Positions 1-8,249 of a DNA stretch of 64,000 bases are shown here, piece by piece. The notes below the pieces were generated by a model. That model was not told the origin of the DNA and did no database searches. It was given only the letters and a program-made list of their open reading frames with translations. The DNA lies in contig CAZAYY010000020.1 in the NCBI GenBank assembly GCA_964489525.1, forward strand, positions 1 to 64,000. Reading direction: 5' to 3'. The translations under genes and the position numbers were made by a program. Numbering within the stretch: position 1 is the first letter of the stretch; each line of letters opens with the position of its first letter. The stretch is from CAZAYY01 sp964489525. Its GTDB lineage: Bacteria; Chloroflexota; Anaerolineae; Anaerolineales; JABWBV01.

Positions 1-50
1 AAGGCGGCCTGACGGTTGGCGCTGGCGTAATCACGAAGATTCTTGAATAG
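1..50 (+). CDS. tuf: Elongation factor Tu, C-terminal end (partial)
   Basis: Only the last 15 codons are in the window, read in the frame starting at base 3 and ending at the TAG at 48-50. They give GGLTVGAGVITKILE, which matches the usual EF-Tu C-terminus (GGRTVGAGVVTKILE-like). EF-Tu is the GTPase that delivers aminoacyl-tRNA to the ribosome. The stop lies 7 bases before rpsJ, so tuf probably leads into the S10 operon, a common bacterial order. The rest of the gene is outside the window. Confidence 0.85.
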   Translation, partial: GGLTVGAGVITKILE

Positions 51-57
51 GTGATAT

Positions 58-366
58 ATGGCTAAGCAGAAGATTCGGATTCGTTTGAAAGCATACGACC
101 ATCGCGTTTTGGACCAGTCGGCCAAGCGCATCGTAGAAACTGCCGAGCGCACTGGCGCTCGCGTGGTTGGCCCTGTGCCGCTGCCCACAAAAATTGAGCG
201 CTTCACAGTTCGCCGTTCAACCTTCATTGACAAGGACTCCCACGAGCATTTTGAAATCCGCACCCACAACCGGATTATTGACGTGCTCGACCCGGATTCC
301 AAAACCATTGACATGCTCATGCGCCTGAACCTGCCTGCAGGCGTGGACATTGAAATCAAAATCTAA
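58..366 (+). CDS. rpsJ: 30S ribosomal protein S10
   Basis: S10 sits in the head of the small subunit and, as NusE, also takes part in transcription antitermination. The 102 residues are full length. The protein starts MAKQKIRIRLKAYDHR and carries the conserved loop IDKDSHEHFEIRTHNR around residues 57-72. It is the first full gene of the ribosomal superoperon, directly after tuf, and the gene order that follows is the standard S10 order. Confidence 0.98.
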   Translation: MAKQKIRIRLKAYDHRVLDQSAKRIVETAERTGARVVGPVPLPTKIERFTVRRSTFIDKDSHEHFEIRTHNRIIDVLDPDSKTIDMLMRLNLPAGVDIEIKI

Positions 367-438
367 CAAGCAGGAAGAAAATTTACGAACGGGATGATGC
401 AAATTGCCCAATTGACAGTCCCGAATGGAGTGAAATAG

Positions 439-1065
439 ATGAAAGGGCTTATTGGTAGAAAAGTTGGGATGACCCAAATTTACAACGAAAAAGGCAAGGC
501 AACACCTGCAACGGTGATTTTGGCCGGGCCTTGCGTTGTAACCCAGATTCGCACCCCGGAAAAAGAGGGGTACCAATCTGTGCAGCTTGGTTTTGAAGAA
601 ACCACCAGCAAACGCATCAGCGGCGGCGAACTTGGCCACCTGACCAAAAAGCAGCTGTCTCCCATGCGCCACTTGCGCGAATTTCGCATCAAGAAAGTGG
701 AAGTGGCCGTGGGCGACACCCTGAAGGTGGACGTTTTCGCGGTTGGTGAAGCGGTGGATGTGATTGGCACGAGCAAAGGCAAAGGCTTTGCCGGTGCAAT
801 GAAGCGCCACAATTTTAGCGGCGGTTCGCGCACCCACGGTCAATCCGACCGCCAACGCTCGCCTGGTTCGCGCGGCGCCGGCACTTCGCCGGGCCACGTG
901 TTCAAAGGTTCGCGCGGCCCTGGTCACATGGGCAATGCCCGGGTGACCAGTCAGAATTTAAAAGTTGTCCTGATTGACCCGGAACGCAACCTGATCGCAG
1001 TGAGCGGTGCGGTTCCTGGTCCAAAAGGCGGCTTGGTGATCATTCGGGGTGCGCGCAAGCAGTAG
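439..1065 (+). CDS. rplC: 50S ribosomal protein L3
   Basis: L3 binds 23S rRNA near the peptidyl-transferase centre and starts large-subunit assembly. The 208-residue protein begins MKGLIGRKVGMTQIY and keeps the central loop SRTHGQSDRQRSPGS followed by GHMGNARVTSQNL, both diagnostic of bacterial L3. The glutamine in HGQS is the residue methylated by PrmB in E. coli; whether it is modified here is unknown. A GGAG Shine-Dalgarno stretch lies about 10 bases before the ATG. Seventy-two bases separate it from rpsJ. Confidence 0.98.
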   Translation: MKGLIGRKVGMTQIYNEKGKATPATVILAGPCVVTQIRTPEKEGYQSVQLGFEETTSKRISGGELGHLTKKQLSPMRHLREFRIKKVEVAVGDTLKVDVFAVGEAVDVIGTSKGKGFAGAMKRHNFSGGSRTHGQSDRQRSPGSRGAGTSPGHVFKGSRGPGHMGNARVTSQNLKVVLIDPERNLIAVSGAVPGPKGGLVIIRGARKQ

Positions 1066-1108
1066 ATTGCTGCGGCGGCATACCCATCCTGATAACGGAG
1101 TAAAAACC

Positions 1109-1738
1109 ATGGAAGTAGATGTTTTTAACATGGAAGGCGAAAAGATCCGCACTGTTGAACTGCCGGCGGAAATCTTTGAAGCCCCAATCAATATTGATTT
1201 GATGCACCAAGCCTATGTACGGCAGATGGCAAATGCCCGCCTGGGTACTCGCAGCACCAAAGTGCGCGCCGAAGTGCGCGGCGGCGGGCGCAAACCCTGG
1301 CGGCAAAAAGGCACCGGGCGCGCCCGGCAAGGCTCGACCAACGCAGCCCAATGGGTGGGCGGCGGTCGGGTTCACACCCCGCGCCCGCGCAGTTTCGAAC
1401 AGGATATGCCCCGCCAGATGCGCCGGGCTGCCCTGCGCTCGGCCCTCTCAGTCAAGGCTTCGGAAAACAGCATCGTAATTGTGGAAAACCTGCGGATGCA
1501 GGAACCCAAAACCCGCCTGATGGCAGCAGTTTTGAAAAAACTGGTCAACGATTCCAGCGCCCTGCTGTTGATTCCCGGCCGCGATGATGTCTTCACCCCT
1601 GTAGCTCGCTCGGCAGATAACCTGGCCAATGCCAAGGTGCTCAACGCCAATTACCTCAACGTGCGCGACCTGATGGGCTACGACAAGCTCGTTTTGCCTT
1701 TGGAAACGTTGGATACCATCCAGGCCTACCTGGGATAA
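1109..1738 (+). CDS. rplD: 50S ribosomal protein L4
   Basis: L4 lines the peptide exit tunnel and in some bacteria represses the S10 operon. The ATG at 1109 was chosen over an in-frame upstream ATG at 1049, because the upstream one would overlap rplC and because CGGAG at 1096-1100 sits at proper spacing before 1109. The 209-residue product starts MEVDVFNMEGEK and has the L4 loop GGGRKPWRQKGTGRARQGS, which reaches into the tunnel. Confidence 0.97.
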   Translation: MEVDVFNMEGEKIRTVELPAEIFEAPINIDLMHQAYVRQMANARLGTRSTKVRAEVRGGGRKPWRQKGTGRARQGSTNAAQWVGGGRVHTPRPRSFEQDMPRQMRRAALRSALSVKASENSIVIVENLRMQEPKTRLMAAVLKKLVNDSSALLLIPGRDDVFTPVARSADNLANAKVLNANYLNVRDLMGYDKLVLPLETLDTIQAYLG

Positions 1739-1750
1739 CCGGAGGAAATG

Positions 1751-2053
1751 ATGACGACGATTTATGATGTCCTCAGAAGGCCGATCATTACGGAAAAAAC
1801 CAACTTCCAGACCGGCAAATATAACAAAGTCACTTTTGAAGTGGCCATCAAAGCCACCAAGAAGATGATTAAAGAAGCTGTTGAAACCCTGTTCGACGAT
1901 GTCGAAGTGGCCAGCGTGAATGTGATTAACGTCCCCAAGAAGATGAGCCGCCGTTCGGTCAGCCGCCGGGTGTTGCCCCGCAAAACCGCTTACAAAAAAG
2001 CGGTAATCACCCTGGCCAGCGGTACGATTGATATGTTTGAGGGTGTGAAGTAA
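1751..2053 (+). CDS. rplW: 50S ribosomal protein L23
   Basis: L23 lies at the tunnel exit and docks trigger factor and SRP. The protein of about 100 residues starts MTTIYDVLRRPIITEK, the usual opening. Two ATGs are adjacent (1748 and 1751). The GGAGG at 1741-1745 leaves only 2 bases before the first but 5 before the second, so 1751 is preferred. The TAA stop shares one base with the rplB start (TAATG), which suggests translational coupling. Confidence 0.97.
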   Translation: MTTIYDVLRRPIITEKTNFQTGKYNKVTFEVAIKATKKMIKEAVETLFDDVEVASVNVINVPKKMSRRSVSRRVLPRKTAYKKAVITLASGTIDMFEGVK

Positions 2054-2889
2054 TGGCAGTCAAAAAGTTTAATCCTACGACCCCCGGCCGCCGCGGCAGC
2101 ACCGGGTATACTTTTGAAGAAATCACCAAAACAACGCCTGAGCGTTCTTTGGTGGTCATTCGCAAGCGCCACGCCGGGCGCAACTTCACCGGGCGCATCA
2201 CCGTTCGCCACCAGGGCGGCGGGCATCGCCAGAAAATTCGCCTGGTAGATTTTAAACGCAACAAACATGGCATTCCAGCCCGAGTTGCCCACATTGAGTA
2301 CGACCCGAACCGCACCGCCCGCCTGGCGCTGCTGCACTATGTGGACGGCGAGAAACGCTACATTATTGCGCCCCTGGGTCTCAAAGTTGGCGATATGGTG
2401 CTCTCTGGCCCAAAAGCAGAACTGCGCCCAGGCAACAGCCTACCCATTTCGGAAATCCCTGCTGGCACTCTGATTCACAACGTGGAATTGGCAGAAGGGC
2501 GCGGCGGGCAGTTGGTGCGCTCTGCTGGCGCTTCGGCTCAGTTGATGGCCAAAGAGGGCGACTACGCCCAGGTGCGCCTGCCTTCGGGCGAAGTGCGCCT
2601 GATTCGCCAAACCTGCTACGCTACGATTGGTCAGGTTGGTAACGTGGAACGCACCAACATCAAGTTGGGTAAAGCAGGCCGCAAACGCTACCTGGGCATT
2701 CGCCCGAATGTGCGCGGTACGGCCATGTCTCCTCGCGACCATCCGCACGGCGGCGGCGAAGGCCGTTCCTCGATTGGTATGGCCGGTCCGAAAACCCCGT
2801 GGGGCAAGCCGGCAGGCGGCAAGAAAACCCGCCTCAACAAGAAAACTGACCAGTATATTATCAAGCGCCGCGTAAACAAGCGACGGTAA
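2053..2889 (+). CDS. rplB: 50S ribosomal protein L2
   Basis: L2 binds 23S rRNA and is needed for subunit joining and peptidyl transfer. The 278-residue length is standard. The C-terminal region holds the hallmark SPRDHPHGGGEGRS, including the histidine long linked to peptidyl-transferase function, followed by the basic tail KKTRLNKKTDQYI. It is coupled to rplW by a one-base overlap and followed by rpsS after 16 bases. Confidence 0.98.
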   Translation: MAVKKFNPTTPGRRGSTGYTFEEITKTTPERSLVVIRKRHAGRNFTGRITVRHQGGGHRQKIRLVDFKRNKHGIPARVAHIEYDPNRTARLALLHYVDGEKRYIIAPLGLKVGDMVLSGPKAELRPGNSLPISEIPAGTLIHNVELAEGRGGQLVRSAGASAQLMAKEGDYAQVRLPSGEVRLIRQTCYATIGQVGNVERTNIKLGKAGRKRYLGIRPNVRGTAMSPRDHPHGGGEGRSSIGMAGPKTPWGKPAGGKKTRLNKKTDQYIIKRRVNKRR

Positions 2890-2905
2890 GCGGAGGCATT
2901 GAAAA

Positions 2906-3181
2906 ATGGGACGCTCATTAAAGAAAGGGCCTTTTATCAGCCCGAAACTGTTGAAGAAAATTGAACTCATGAACCAGCGCGGCGAGAAAAAAGTGATTCG
3001 CACCTGGAGCCGGGCCAGCGTGATTTTCCCGCAGATGGTTGGGCACACCGTGGCAGTCCATGATGGCCGCCGCCATGTGCCGATCTATGTCACAGAAAAC
3101 ATGGTCGGACACCGCCTGGGCGAATTCGCACCCACCCGCTTGTTCCGTGGGCATGTTGCCGAGAAAAAGGCAAAGAAATAG
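2906..3181 (+). CDS. rpsS: 30S ribosomal protein S19
   Basis: S19 is in the head of the 30S subunit, paired with S13 and contacting the A-site finger. The 91-residue product starts MGRSLKKGPFI and contains HRLGEFAPTRLFRGH near the C-terminus, both conserved. It has an AGCGGAGG-type ribosome site just upstream and lies 10 bases before rplV. Confidence 0.98.
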   Translation: MGRSLKKGPFISPKLLKKIELMNQRGEKKVIRTWSRASVIFPQMVGHTVAVHDGRRHVPIYVTENMVGHRLGEFAPTRLFRGHVAEKKAKK

Positions 3182-3191
3182 GAGATAGCGC

Positions 3192-3548
3192 ATGGCACAG
3201 TTAGATTTCTCTGATGACATTCGCGCATACGCCCGCAACGTGCCTCACTCGGCACAGAAAGTGCGCCTGGTGATTGACCTGGTGCGTGGCAAAAAGGCAG
3301 CCGAGGCCGTGCAAATTTTGCGCTTCGTGACGCAGCATGCTGCCAAGCCCGTGCTCAAGTTGATCAACTCGGCGATGGCGAATGCCGATGAAAATTTTGG
3401 TCTTAACACCGACGACCTGTATATTCACGCCATTTTTGCAGATGGCGGCCCTTCACGCCCGGGGCGCCGGTATGGGGCTCGCGGCCGTTTCAAGCCGATC
3501 ACGCGCCGCACCTCGCACATCACCGTTGTTCTGCGTGAACGCGCCTAG
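3192..3548 (+). CDS. rplV: 50S ribosomal protein L22
   Basis: L22 binds 23S rRNA and its beta-hairpin lines the exit tunnel constriction. The 118-residue protein has the conserved helical core (KVRLVIDLVRGKKAAEA) and the C-terminal hairpin with RRYGARGRFKPI, the segment where macrolide-resistance changes occur in other bacteria. It lies between rpsS and rpsC, the standard order. Confidence 0.98.
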   Translation: MAQLDFSDDIRAYARNVPHSAQKVRLVIDLVRGKKAAEAVQILRFVTQHAAKPVLKLINSAMANADENFGLNTDDLYIHAIFADGGPSRPGRRYGARGRFKPITRRTSHITVVLRERA

Positions 3549-3580
3549 TTGAGATTATTCAAAAAAAAGTAGGAGAGTAT

Positions 3581-4267
3581 ATGGGTCGCAAAGTTCATCC
3601 GGTAGGATTTCGTCTTAAGATCAATAAAACCTGGGAAGGCCGCTGGTATGCCAGTGGTGACGAGTATGTCCAGATGCTGCACCAGGACTTTGAGCTTCGC
3701 AAAGTGATTCGGGAAAACGCCTCTAAAGCGGGCGTTTCGCGAATTGATATCGAGCGCTTTCCTGGTAAAGTGAAAGTGATCGTCAACACGGCCAAGCCTG
3801 GCATTTTGATTGGACGCAAGGGTGAAAGCGTAAAAATTCTGCGCAAGAACCTGGAGTCTTTGGAAGGAATGGAAGGCCGTAAAGTGGAATTGGAAATCAA
3901 GGAGATTAAGTATCCGGATATGGATGCTTACCTGGTTGCCCAGAATGTAGCCGAGCAGCTTGAACGCCGCATCAGCTACCGCCGGGCGATGAAAAAGGCC
4001 ATCCAACAGGCTCAGCGCCAGGGTGCTCAGGGTGTAAAAATCCAGGTCTCTGGCCGCCTGGGCGGCGCCGATATGGCCCGCCGGGTTTGGCTGCGTGAGG
4101 GCCGGGTTCCCCTGCAAACCCTGCGGGCGGATATTGATTACGCTACCACCAATGCGGTAACCACCTATTCGGTCATTGGCGTAAAAGTGTGGATTTACAA
4201 AGGTGAGAAATTCTCCCTACAGGAAGAAACCACCGAATCCACCGAAGGTGTGTACGTTAGCGAGTAA
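3581..4267 (+). CDS. rpsC: 30S ribosomal protein S3
   Basis: S3 forms part of the mRNA entry channel. The 228-residue protein begins MGRKVHPVGFRL and has the KH-domain loop GILIGRKGESV around residues 68-78. The C-terminal domain contains the usual QGAQGVKIQVSGRLGGADMAR region. A TAGGAGAG ribosome site precedes the ATG. Unlike its neighbours, it is followed by a 121-base untranslated gap before rplP (see the separate spacer entry). Confidence 0.98.
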   Translation: MGRKVHPVGFRLKINKTWEGRWYASGDEYVQMLHQDFELRKVIRENASKAGVSRIDIERFPGKVKVIVNTAKPGILIGRKGESVKILRKNLESLEGMEGRKVELEIKEIKYPDMDAYLVAQNVAEQLERRISYRRAMKKAIQQAQRQGAQGVKIQVSGRLGGADMARRVWLREGRVPLQTLRADIDYATTNAVTTYSVIGVKVWIYKGEKFSLQEETTESTEGVYVSE

Positions 4268-4388
4268 GTTATTTTTGTAGAAACCGGTTGGACGCGGCAC
4301 GGTAAGCAACTGTCAGCCAGTTAAGCACCTGCTGCAGAACAGCACCTGATGCGCGAGCAACGGGTTTCTGTGGAAAAGAGGTTGAGTT
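4268..4388 (+). ncRNA. Structured spacer between rpsC and rplP, candidate cis-regulatory RNA
   Basis: These 121 bases form the longest non-coding gap inside the ribosomal operon, where spacers are otherwise mostly under 75. They can fold. AGAAACCGGTTG at 4279-4290 pairs with CAACGGGTTTCT at 4358-4369 (11 of 12 positions), closing a domain. Inside are two small hairpins, AACTG/CAGTT (4308-4312 with 4318-4322) and TGCTG/CAGCA (4330-4334 with 4340-4344). The direct repeat GCACCTG occurs at 4325 and 4342. No ORF is seen. A leader-type regulator of rplP and downstream genes, or a processing site, is inferred; I recognise no known family. Confidence 0.45.
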
Positions 4389-4829
4389 ATGTTAATGCCA
4401 AAACGTGTAAAGTTTCGTAAGCAGATGCGCGGCCGCATGAAGGGTAAGGCGATTCGTGGCGCGCATGTCGCCTTTGGCGACTATGGTCTGCAGGCGCTCG
4501 AACCGGGTTGGGTTACCGCCCGCCAGATTGAAGCAGCCCGCCGTACCATCGTTCGTGCAGTCCGCCGCCGTGGTAAATATTGGATTCGGATCTTCCCAGC
4601 CAAACCTGTCACTCGCAAAGCCGCCGAAACCCGTATGGGTAAAGGTAAGGGTGCGGTGGAGTTTTGGGTAGCTGTGGTTAAGCCAGGTCGGATTATGTTC
4701 GAGATTGGCGGTGTACCTGAAGATGCGGCCAAGGAAGCCCTCGGTATGGCCGGGTATAAGCTGGCCATCAAGACCAAAGTGGTCGCTCGCCACGACCTGC
4801 ACTTGATGCAACACCATGGAGAGGAATAA
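4389..4829 (+). CDS. rplP: 50S ribosomal protein L16
   Basis: L16 sits near the A site and helps place tRNA in the large subunit. The 146-residue protein starts MLMPKRVKFRKQMRGRMKG, as in other bacteria, and carries RRGKYWIRIFPAKPVTRK near residues 55-72. A GAGGTTGAG ribosome site lies directly upstream. It follows the structured 121-base spacer, so its expression may be tuned apart from rpsC. Confidence 0.98.
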   Translation: MLMPKRVKFRKQMRGRMKGKAIRGAHVAFGDYGLQALEPGWVTARQIEAARRTIVRAVRRRGKYWIRIFPAKPVTRKAAETRMGKGKGAVEFWVAVVKPGRIMFEIGGVPEDAAKEALGMAGYKLAIKTKVVARHDLHLMQHHGEE

Positions 4830-4832
4830 GTC

Positions 4833-5027
4833 ATGAAACCGGCAGAATTACGTAAACTTTCCCTGGAGCAGCTCCAGGAAAAGCTGGATGAGACGCGCGA
4901 AGAATTGATGCGCTACCGCTTTCAACAGGCAACCGGCGAATTGACCGATCCCAATAAAATGCGGATTGCTCGGCGCCTTGTGGCCCGGATTGAGACCATT
5001 TTGAATCAGCAGAAGGCCCAGGCCTAG
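4833..5027 (+). CDS. rpmC: 50S ribosomal protein L29
   Basis: L29 is a small two-helix protein next to L23 at the tunnel exit. The 64-residue product starts MKPAELRKLSLEQLQEKL and has the signature RIARRLVARIETIL near the C-terminus. The start lies 3 bases after the rplP stop and is preceded by GGAGAGGAA inside the rplP end. Confidence 0.97.
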   Translation: MKPAELRKLSLEQLQEKLDETREELMRYRFQQATGELTDPNKMRIARRLVARIETILNQQKAQA

Positions 5028-5056
5028 CGCCTGCCGGATGCCAGAGAAGGTGTAAG

Positions 5057-5326
5057 ATGACAAATACGCGAAAACGTTTGGTTGGTGTGGTCACCAGCAA
5101 CAAAATGATGAAAACGGTGGTTGTGGAAGTAACCCGCACCTTTTCTCACCCCCTGTACCACAAAGTGGTCCATTCGAAGAAGCGCTTCAAAGCGCACGAC
5201 GAACTGGCCTGCCGGGTGGGTGACGAAGTCCGGATTATCGAAAGTCAGCCAATTTCGCGCGAAAAGCGCTGGGTGGTAGAAACCATCCTCAAGCGCAATC
5301 AGCGCGCTGAAACTGTGGAGGCCTAG
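5057..5326 (+). CDS. rpsQ: 30S ribosomal protein S17
   Basis: S17 is an OB-fold primary 16S rRNA binder. The 89-residue protein has GVVTSNKMMKTVVVEV near the N-terminus and the conserved HPLYHKVVHSKKRFKAHDE segment. It lies 2 bases before rplN; the order rpmC-rpsQ-rplN marks the junction from S10-type to spc-type genes. Confidence 0.98.
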   Translation: MTNTRKRLVGVVTSNKMMKTVVVEVTRTFSHPLYHKVVHSKKRFKAHDELACRVGDEVRIIESQPISREKRWVVETILKRNQRAETVEA

Positions 5327-5328
5327 CC

Positions 5329-5700
5329 ATGATTCAGTTGAATACCCGCCTGAAAGTGGCAGATAATACTGGCGCCCGCGAAATTTCTGTGATTCAGATT
5401 TTGGGCGGCTCCCGGCGCTATTATGGCGCTGTGGGCGATGTGGTTGTGGCTGCGGTTAAATCGGCTGCCCCGCACGGCTCGGTTAAAAAGGCTGAGGTTG
5501 TGCGCGCTGTGGTGGTTCGGGTGGCCAAGGAATATCGTCGTGAGGATGGCTCGTACATTCGCTTTGACGATAACGCTGCGGTGATTCTCGACTCGGACGG
5601 CCAGAACCCGAAAGGCACGCGCATCTTCGGGCCGGTGGCACGCGAACTGCGTGAAAAAGGCTACATGAAGATTGTTTCGCTCGCCCCCGAAGTGATTTAA
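5329..5700 (+). CDS. rplN: 50S ribosomal protein L14
   Basis: L14 is on the interface of the large subunit, beside L19, where RsfS binds. The 123-residue length is standard. It starts MIQLNTRLKVADNTGAREI and contains RREDGSYIRFDDNAAVIL, both conserved. Only two bases separate it from rpsQ. Confidence 0.98.
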   Translation: MIQLNTRLKVADNTGAREISVIQILGGSRRYYGAVGDVVVAAVKSAAPHGSVKKAEVVRAVVVRVAKEYRREDGSYIRFDDNAAVILDSDGQNPKGTRIFGPVARELREKGYMKIVSLAPEVI

Positions 5701-5719
5701 GGTCGAGTGGAGGTATAAA

Positions 5720-6052
5720 ATGACAGCGAAGATTAAAAAAGGCGATATCGTCATTGTAATTGCCGGAGATGATAAAGGCAAACGCGGCGAGGTGATTAAA
5801 GTGATGCCTTCGGAAAGCATGGTTGTGGTGCAGGGCGTGAACATTCACAAAAAGCACCGCCGCCAGGTTCAGCAATCCCGCGGACGCTCGATGAACCCCG
5901 GCATTATTGAAACAGAACTGCCGATTAGCATTGGCTCTGTAATGCGCGAATGCCCTCACACCAACAAACCCACCCGGGTTGGCGTGGTCATTGAGGCAGA
6001 CGGCACACCCGTGCGGGTGAGCAAAAAAGCTGAAGGCAAGAAGATTGACTGA
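5720..6052 (+). CDS. rplX: 50S ribosomal protein L24
   Basis: L24 is an assembly initiator of the 50S subunit. The 110-residue protein has an N-terminal KOW motif (KKGDIVIVIAGDDKGKRGEV, residues 5-24), then VQGVNIHKKHRR. It lies between rplN and rplE, as expected. The ribosome site GTGGAGGT is strong. Confidence 0.98.
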   Translation: MTAKIKKGDIVIVIAGDDKGKRGEVIKVMPSESMVVVQGVNIHKKHRRQVQQSRGRSMNPGIIETELPISIGSVMRECPHTNKPTRVGVVIEADGTPVRVSKKAEGKKID

Positions 6053-6068
6053 TAAATGGAGCTAGGCA

Positions 6069-6626
6069 ATGGCTAGTAAGATGGAAAGTAGATTGAAACA
6101 ACGTTATACGGAAGGCGTGCCTTTCCTGAAAGAATCTTTGAACCTGAAGAACGTGATGCAGGTTCCGCGAGTGACCAAGGTTGTTGTAAACAGCGGCCTG
6201 GGTGAAGCGTTGGATAACCCTAAAGCAATCGAGAATGTAGTTGCCGAGTTTACGGCAATCACCGGTCAACACCCGGTGGTTACCAAGGCCCGGGTGAGTA
6301 TTGCGAACTTTAAACTGCGCGAAGGCCGGCAGATTGGCGTGAAGGTCACCCTGCGCGGCGAGAAGATGTGGGCCTTTCTGGACCGGTTGATAAATGTTGC
6401 CCTGCCCCGCGTGCGCGACTTTCGCGGCGTGCCGGCAGATTCTTTTGACGGCCGGGGGAACTATACCCTGGGTCTCAAGGAACAAATTATCTTCCCTGAG
6501 ATTGAGTTCGACAAAATCGAAAAAGTGCGTGGTTTTGAGATTTCTATTGTAACGACTGCCCAGACAGACGAGCAGGCGCGCGCCTTGTTGCAGTATCTGG
6601 GAATGCCCTTTAGGAAGGACGAGTAA
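6069..6626 (+). CDS. rplE: 50S ribosomal protein L5
   Basis: L5 binds 5S rRNA and contacts P-site tRNA. The 185-residue protein has NVMQVPRVTKVVVNSGLGEA near residues 26-45, the segment GQHPVVTKARVSIANFKLR, and the FPEIEFDKI stretch, all typical of bacterial L5. The next gene, rpsZ, starts 2 bases after its stop. Confidence 0.98.
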   Translation: MASKMESRLKQRYTEGVPFLKESLNLKNVMQVPRVTKVVVNSGLGEALDNPKAIENVVAEFTAITGQHPVVTKARVSIANFKLREGRQIGVKVTLRGEKMWAFLDRLINVALPRVRDFRGVPADSFDGRGNYTLGLKEQIIFPEIEFDKIEKVRGFEISIVTTAQTDEQARALLQYLGMPFRKDE

Positions 6627-6628
6627 TT

Positions 6629-6811
6629 ATGGCGAAAACGTGCATGAAGTATCGTGAAGAGCGGCGAAAGTTTGCGGTGCGAGTCCGCAACCGCTGCGAA
6701 AAGTGCGGGCGGCCGCGCGGATTTATCCGCCGCTTTGGCCTCTGCCGGATTTGTTTCCGGGAACTAGCTTTGCAAGGCAAGCTGCCCGGTGTTGTGAAAT
6801 CTTCCTGGTAG
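6629..6811 (+). CDS. rpsZ: 30S ribosomal protein S14, zinc-binding type
   Basis: S14 is in the head of the 30S subunit. The 60-residue form with four cysteines (C23, C26, C39, C42 in two CxxC pairs) is the short zinc-binding type, not the zinc-free form of about 100 residues. The core reads CEKCGRPRGFIRRFGLCRIC. It lies between rplE and rpsH, the standard place. Confidence 0.98.
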   Translation: MAKTCMKYREERRKFAVRVRNRCEKCGRPRGFIRRFGLCRICFRELALQGKLPGVVKSSW

Positions 6812-6827
6812 GCAATGGAGGTATCTG

Positions 6828-7241
6828 ATGAACATAAATGATCCAATTGCCGATATGTTAACCCGGTTGCGCAACGGCCTGATGGCCGGGCACGCCCAGG
6901 TTTCTATGCCCAGCTCAACCATAAAGGTTGCGATTGCCCAAATCCTGCGGGATGAAGGGTATGTCGAAGGGTATGAAGTTGTTGAAGGTGAGAAGCCCGG
7001 CCAGAAAAACCTGCGTGTGGCCCTGAAATACATGGGCGAGCGCCGCGAACGCCGGCCTGTAATCACCGGCTTGAAGCGGGTTAGCAAACCCGGCCGCCGT
7101 GTGTATGCCAGGAAAGCCGAAATCCCACTCGTGCTTTCGGGTATGGGCATCTCTATTGTTTCCACCCCCAAGGGCGTGATGTCCGGAAAACGGGCCCGCA
7201 GCCTGGGTGTGGGTGGCGAAATCATTTGCATTGTGTGGTAG
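6828..7241 (+). CDS. rpsH: 30S ribosomal protein S8
   Basis: S8 binds the central domain of 16S rRNA and in E. coli also represses the spc operon. The 137-residue protein starts MNINDPIADMLTRLRNG and ends with GISIVSTPKGVMSGKRARS, both diagnostic. An ATGGAGGTAT ribosome site precedes the start. Confidence 0.98.
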   Translation: MNINDPIADMLTRLRNGLMAGHAQVSMPSSTIKVAIAQILRDEGYVEGYEVVEGEKPGQKNLRVALKYMGERRERRPVITGLKRVSKPGRRVYARKAEIPLVLSGMGISIVSTPKGVMSGKRARSLGVGGEIICIVW

Positions 7242-7286
7242 CCCTGGCTTGCCAGCTACCCATTCATTGCATGGAGGTATAGAGAA

Positions 7287-7832
7287 ATGTCTCGTATTGG
7301 AAAGTTACCGGTAAATGTCCCGGCTGGCGTGGAAGTGACCATTAAGGGTTCGCACATTGCAGTCAAAGGCCCGAAAGGCCAATTGGCTTTCACCTTCCCG
7401 GCAGCCATGATTTTGAAACATGAAACCAACGTCATTCATGTGGAACGCCCCTCGGATGAACCTGAACACCGCGCTTTGCATGGGATGACCCGTTCTGTGA
7501 TTAACAACATGGTTGAAGGCGTGAGCAAAGGCTTCGAGAAAGTTCTGCAGATTGAAGGCGTGGGTTACAAGGCCGACATGAGCGGCAAAGACCTGGTGCT
7601 CAACCTGGGTTATTCGCACCCCATCACGGTTCACCCGCCTGAGGGCATCTCTTTTGAGGTCGAAAAGAACCGCGAAGTGAAAATCAAAGGCTACGATCTC
7701 CAGGCCATTGGCCAGCTTGCAGCAGATATTCGCAAGATGCGCCCGCCGGAGCCATACCTGGGCAAGGGCATTCGCTACCAGGGTGAGCGTATCCAGCGCA
7801 AAGCGGGTAAAACCGGCAAAGGTAAGAAATAG
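7287..7832 (+). CDS. rplF: 50S ribosomal protein L6
   Basis: L6 binds near the GTPase centre of the 50S subunit. The 181-residue protein starts MSRIGKLPVNVPAGVEV and has the signature PPEPYLGKGIRYQGE near the C-terminus. A 45-base spacer with an ATGGAGGT ribosome site separates it from rpsH. Confidence 0.98.
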   Translation: MSRIGKLPVNVPAGVEVTIKGSHIAVKGPKGQLAFTFPAAMILKHETNVIHVERPSDEPEHRALHGMTRSVINNMVEGVSKGFEKVLQIEGVGYKADMSGKDLVLNLGYSHPITVHPPEGISFEVEKNREVKIKGYDLQAIGQLAADIRKMRPPEPYLGKGIRYQGERIQRKAGKTGKGKK

Positions 7833-7842
7833 GAAGTGAAGT

Positions 7843-8208
7843 ATGGCAAACAAGTCTAGAGCCACAATGCGACAAAAGCGCCACCTGCGGGTGCGCAAAA
7901 ACCTTTCTGGAACCCCTGAACGCCCCCGGCTGTGCGTTTTTCGCAGCCTGGTGGGAATTTATGCTCAGGTGATTGACGACGAGAGCGGCACCACCCTGGT
8001 TTCCGCTTCCTCGATTGATAAGCAGCTGCGCGGCCAGATGGACGGTTTGAAGAAAACCGAACAAGCCAAACTGGTTGGCAAAGCCATTGCCGAACGGGCA
8101 CTGGCCCAGGGAATTACCAAGGTGGTTTTCGACCGGGGTGGTTTCCGCTACATGGGTCGGATTAAAGTCCTGGCCGATTCTGCCCGCGAAGGCGGCCTGC
8201 AATTCTAG
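7843..8208 (+). CDS. rplR: 50S ribosomal protein L18
   Basis: L18 binds 5S rRNA together with L5. The 121-residue protein has an N-terminal basic region (RHLRVRKNLSGTPERPRLCV) and ends RIKVLADSAREGGLQF, both typical. It follows rplF by 10 bases and precedes rpsE. Confidence 0.98.
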   Translation: MANKSRATMRQKRHLRVRKNLSGTPERPRLCVFRSLVGIYAQVIDDESGTTLVSASSIDKQLRGQMDGLKKTEQAKLVGKAIAERALAQGITKVVFDRGGFRYMGRIKVLADSAREGGLQF

Positions 8209-8249
8209 TGCTTTGGCACACAGGCAAGTAAAGCAGTTTGGAGAGAACT

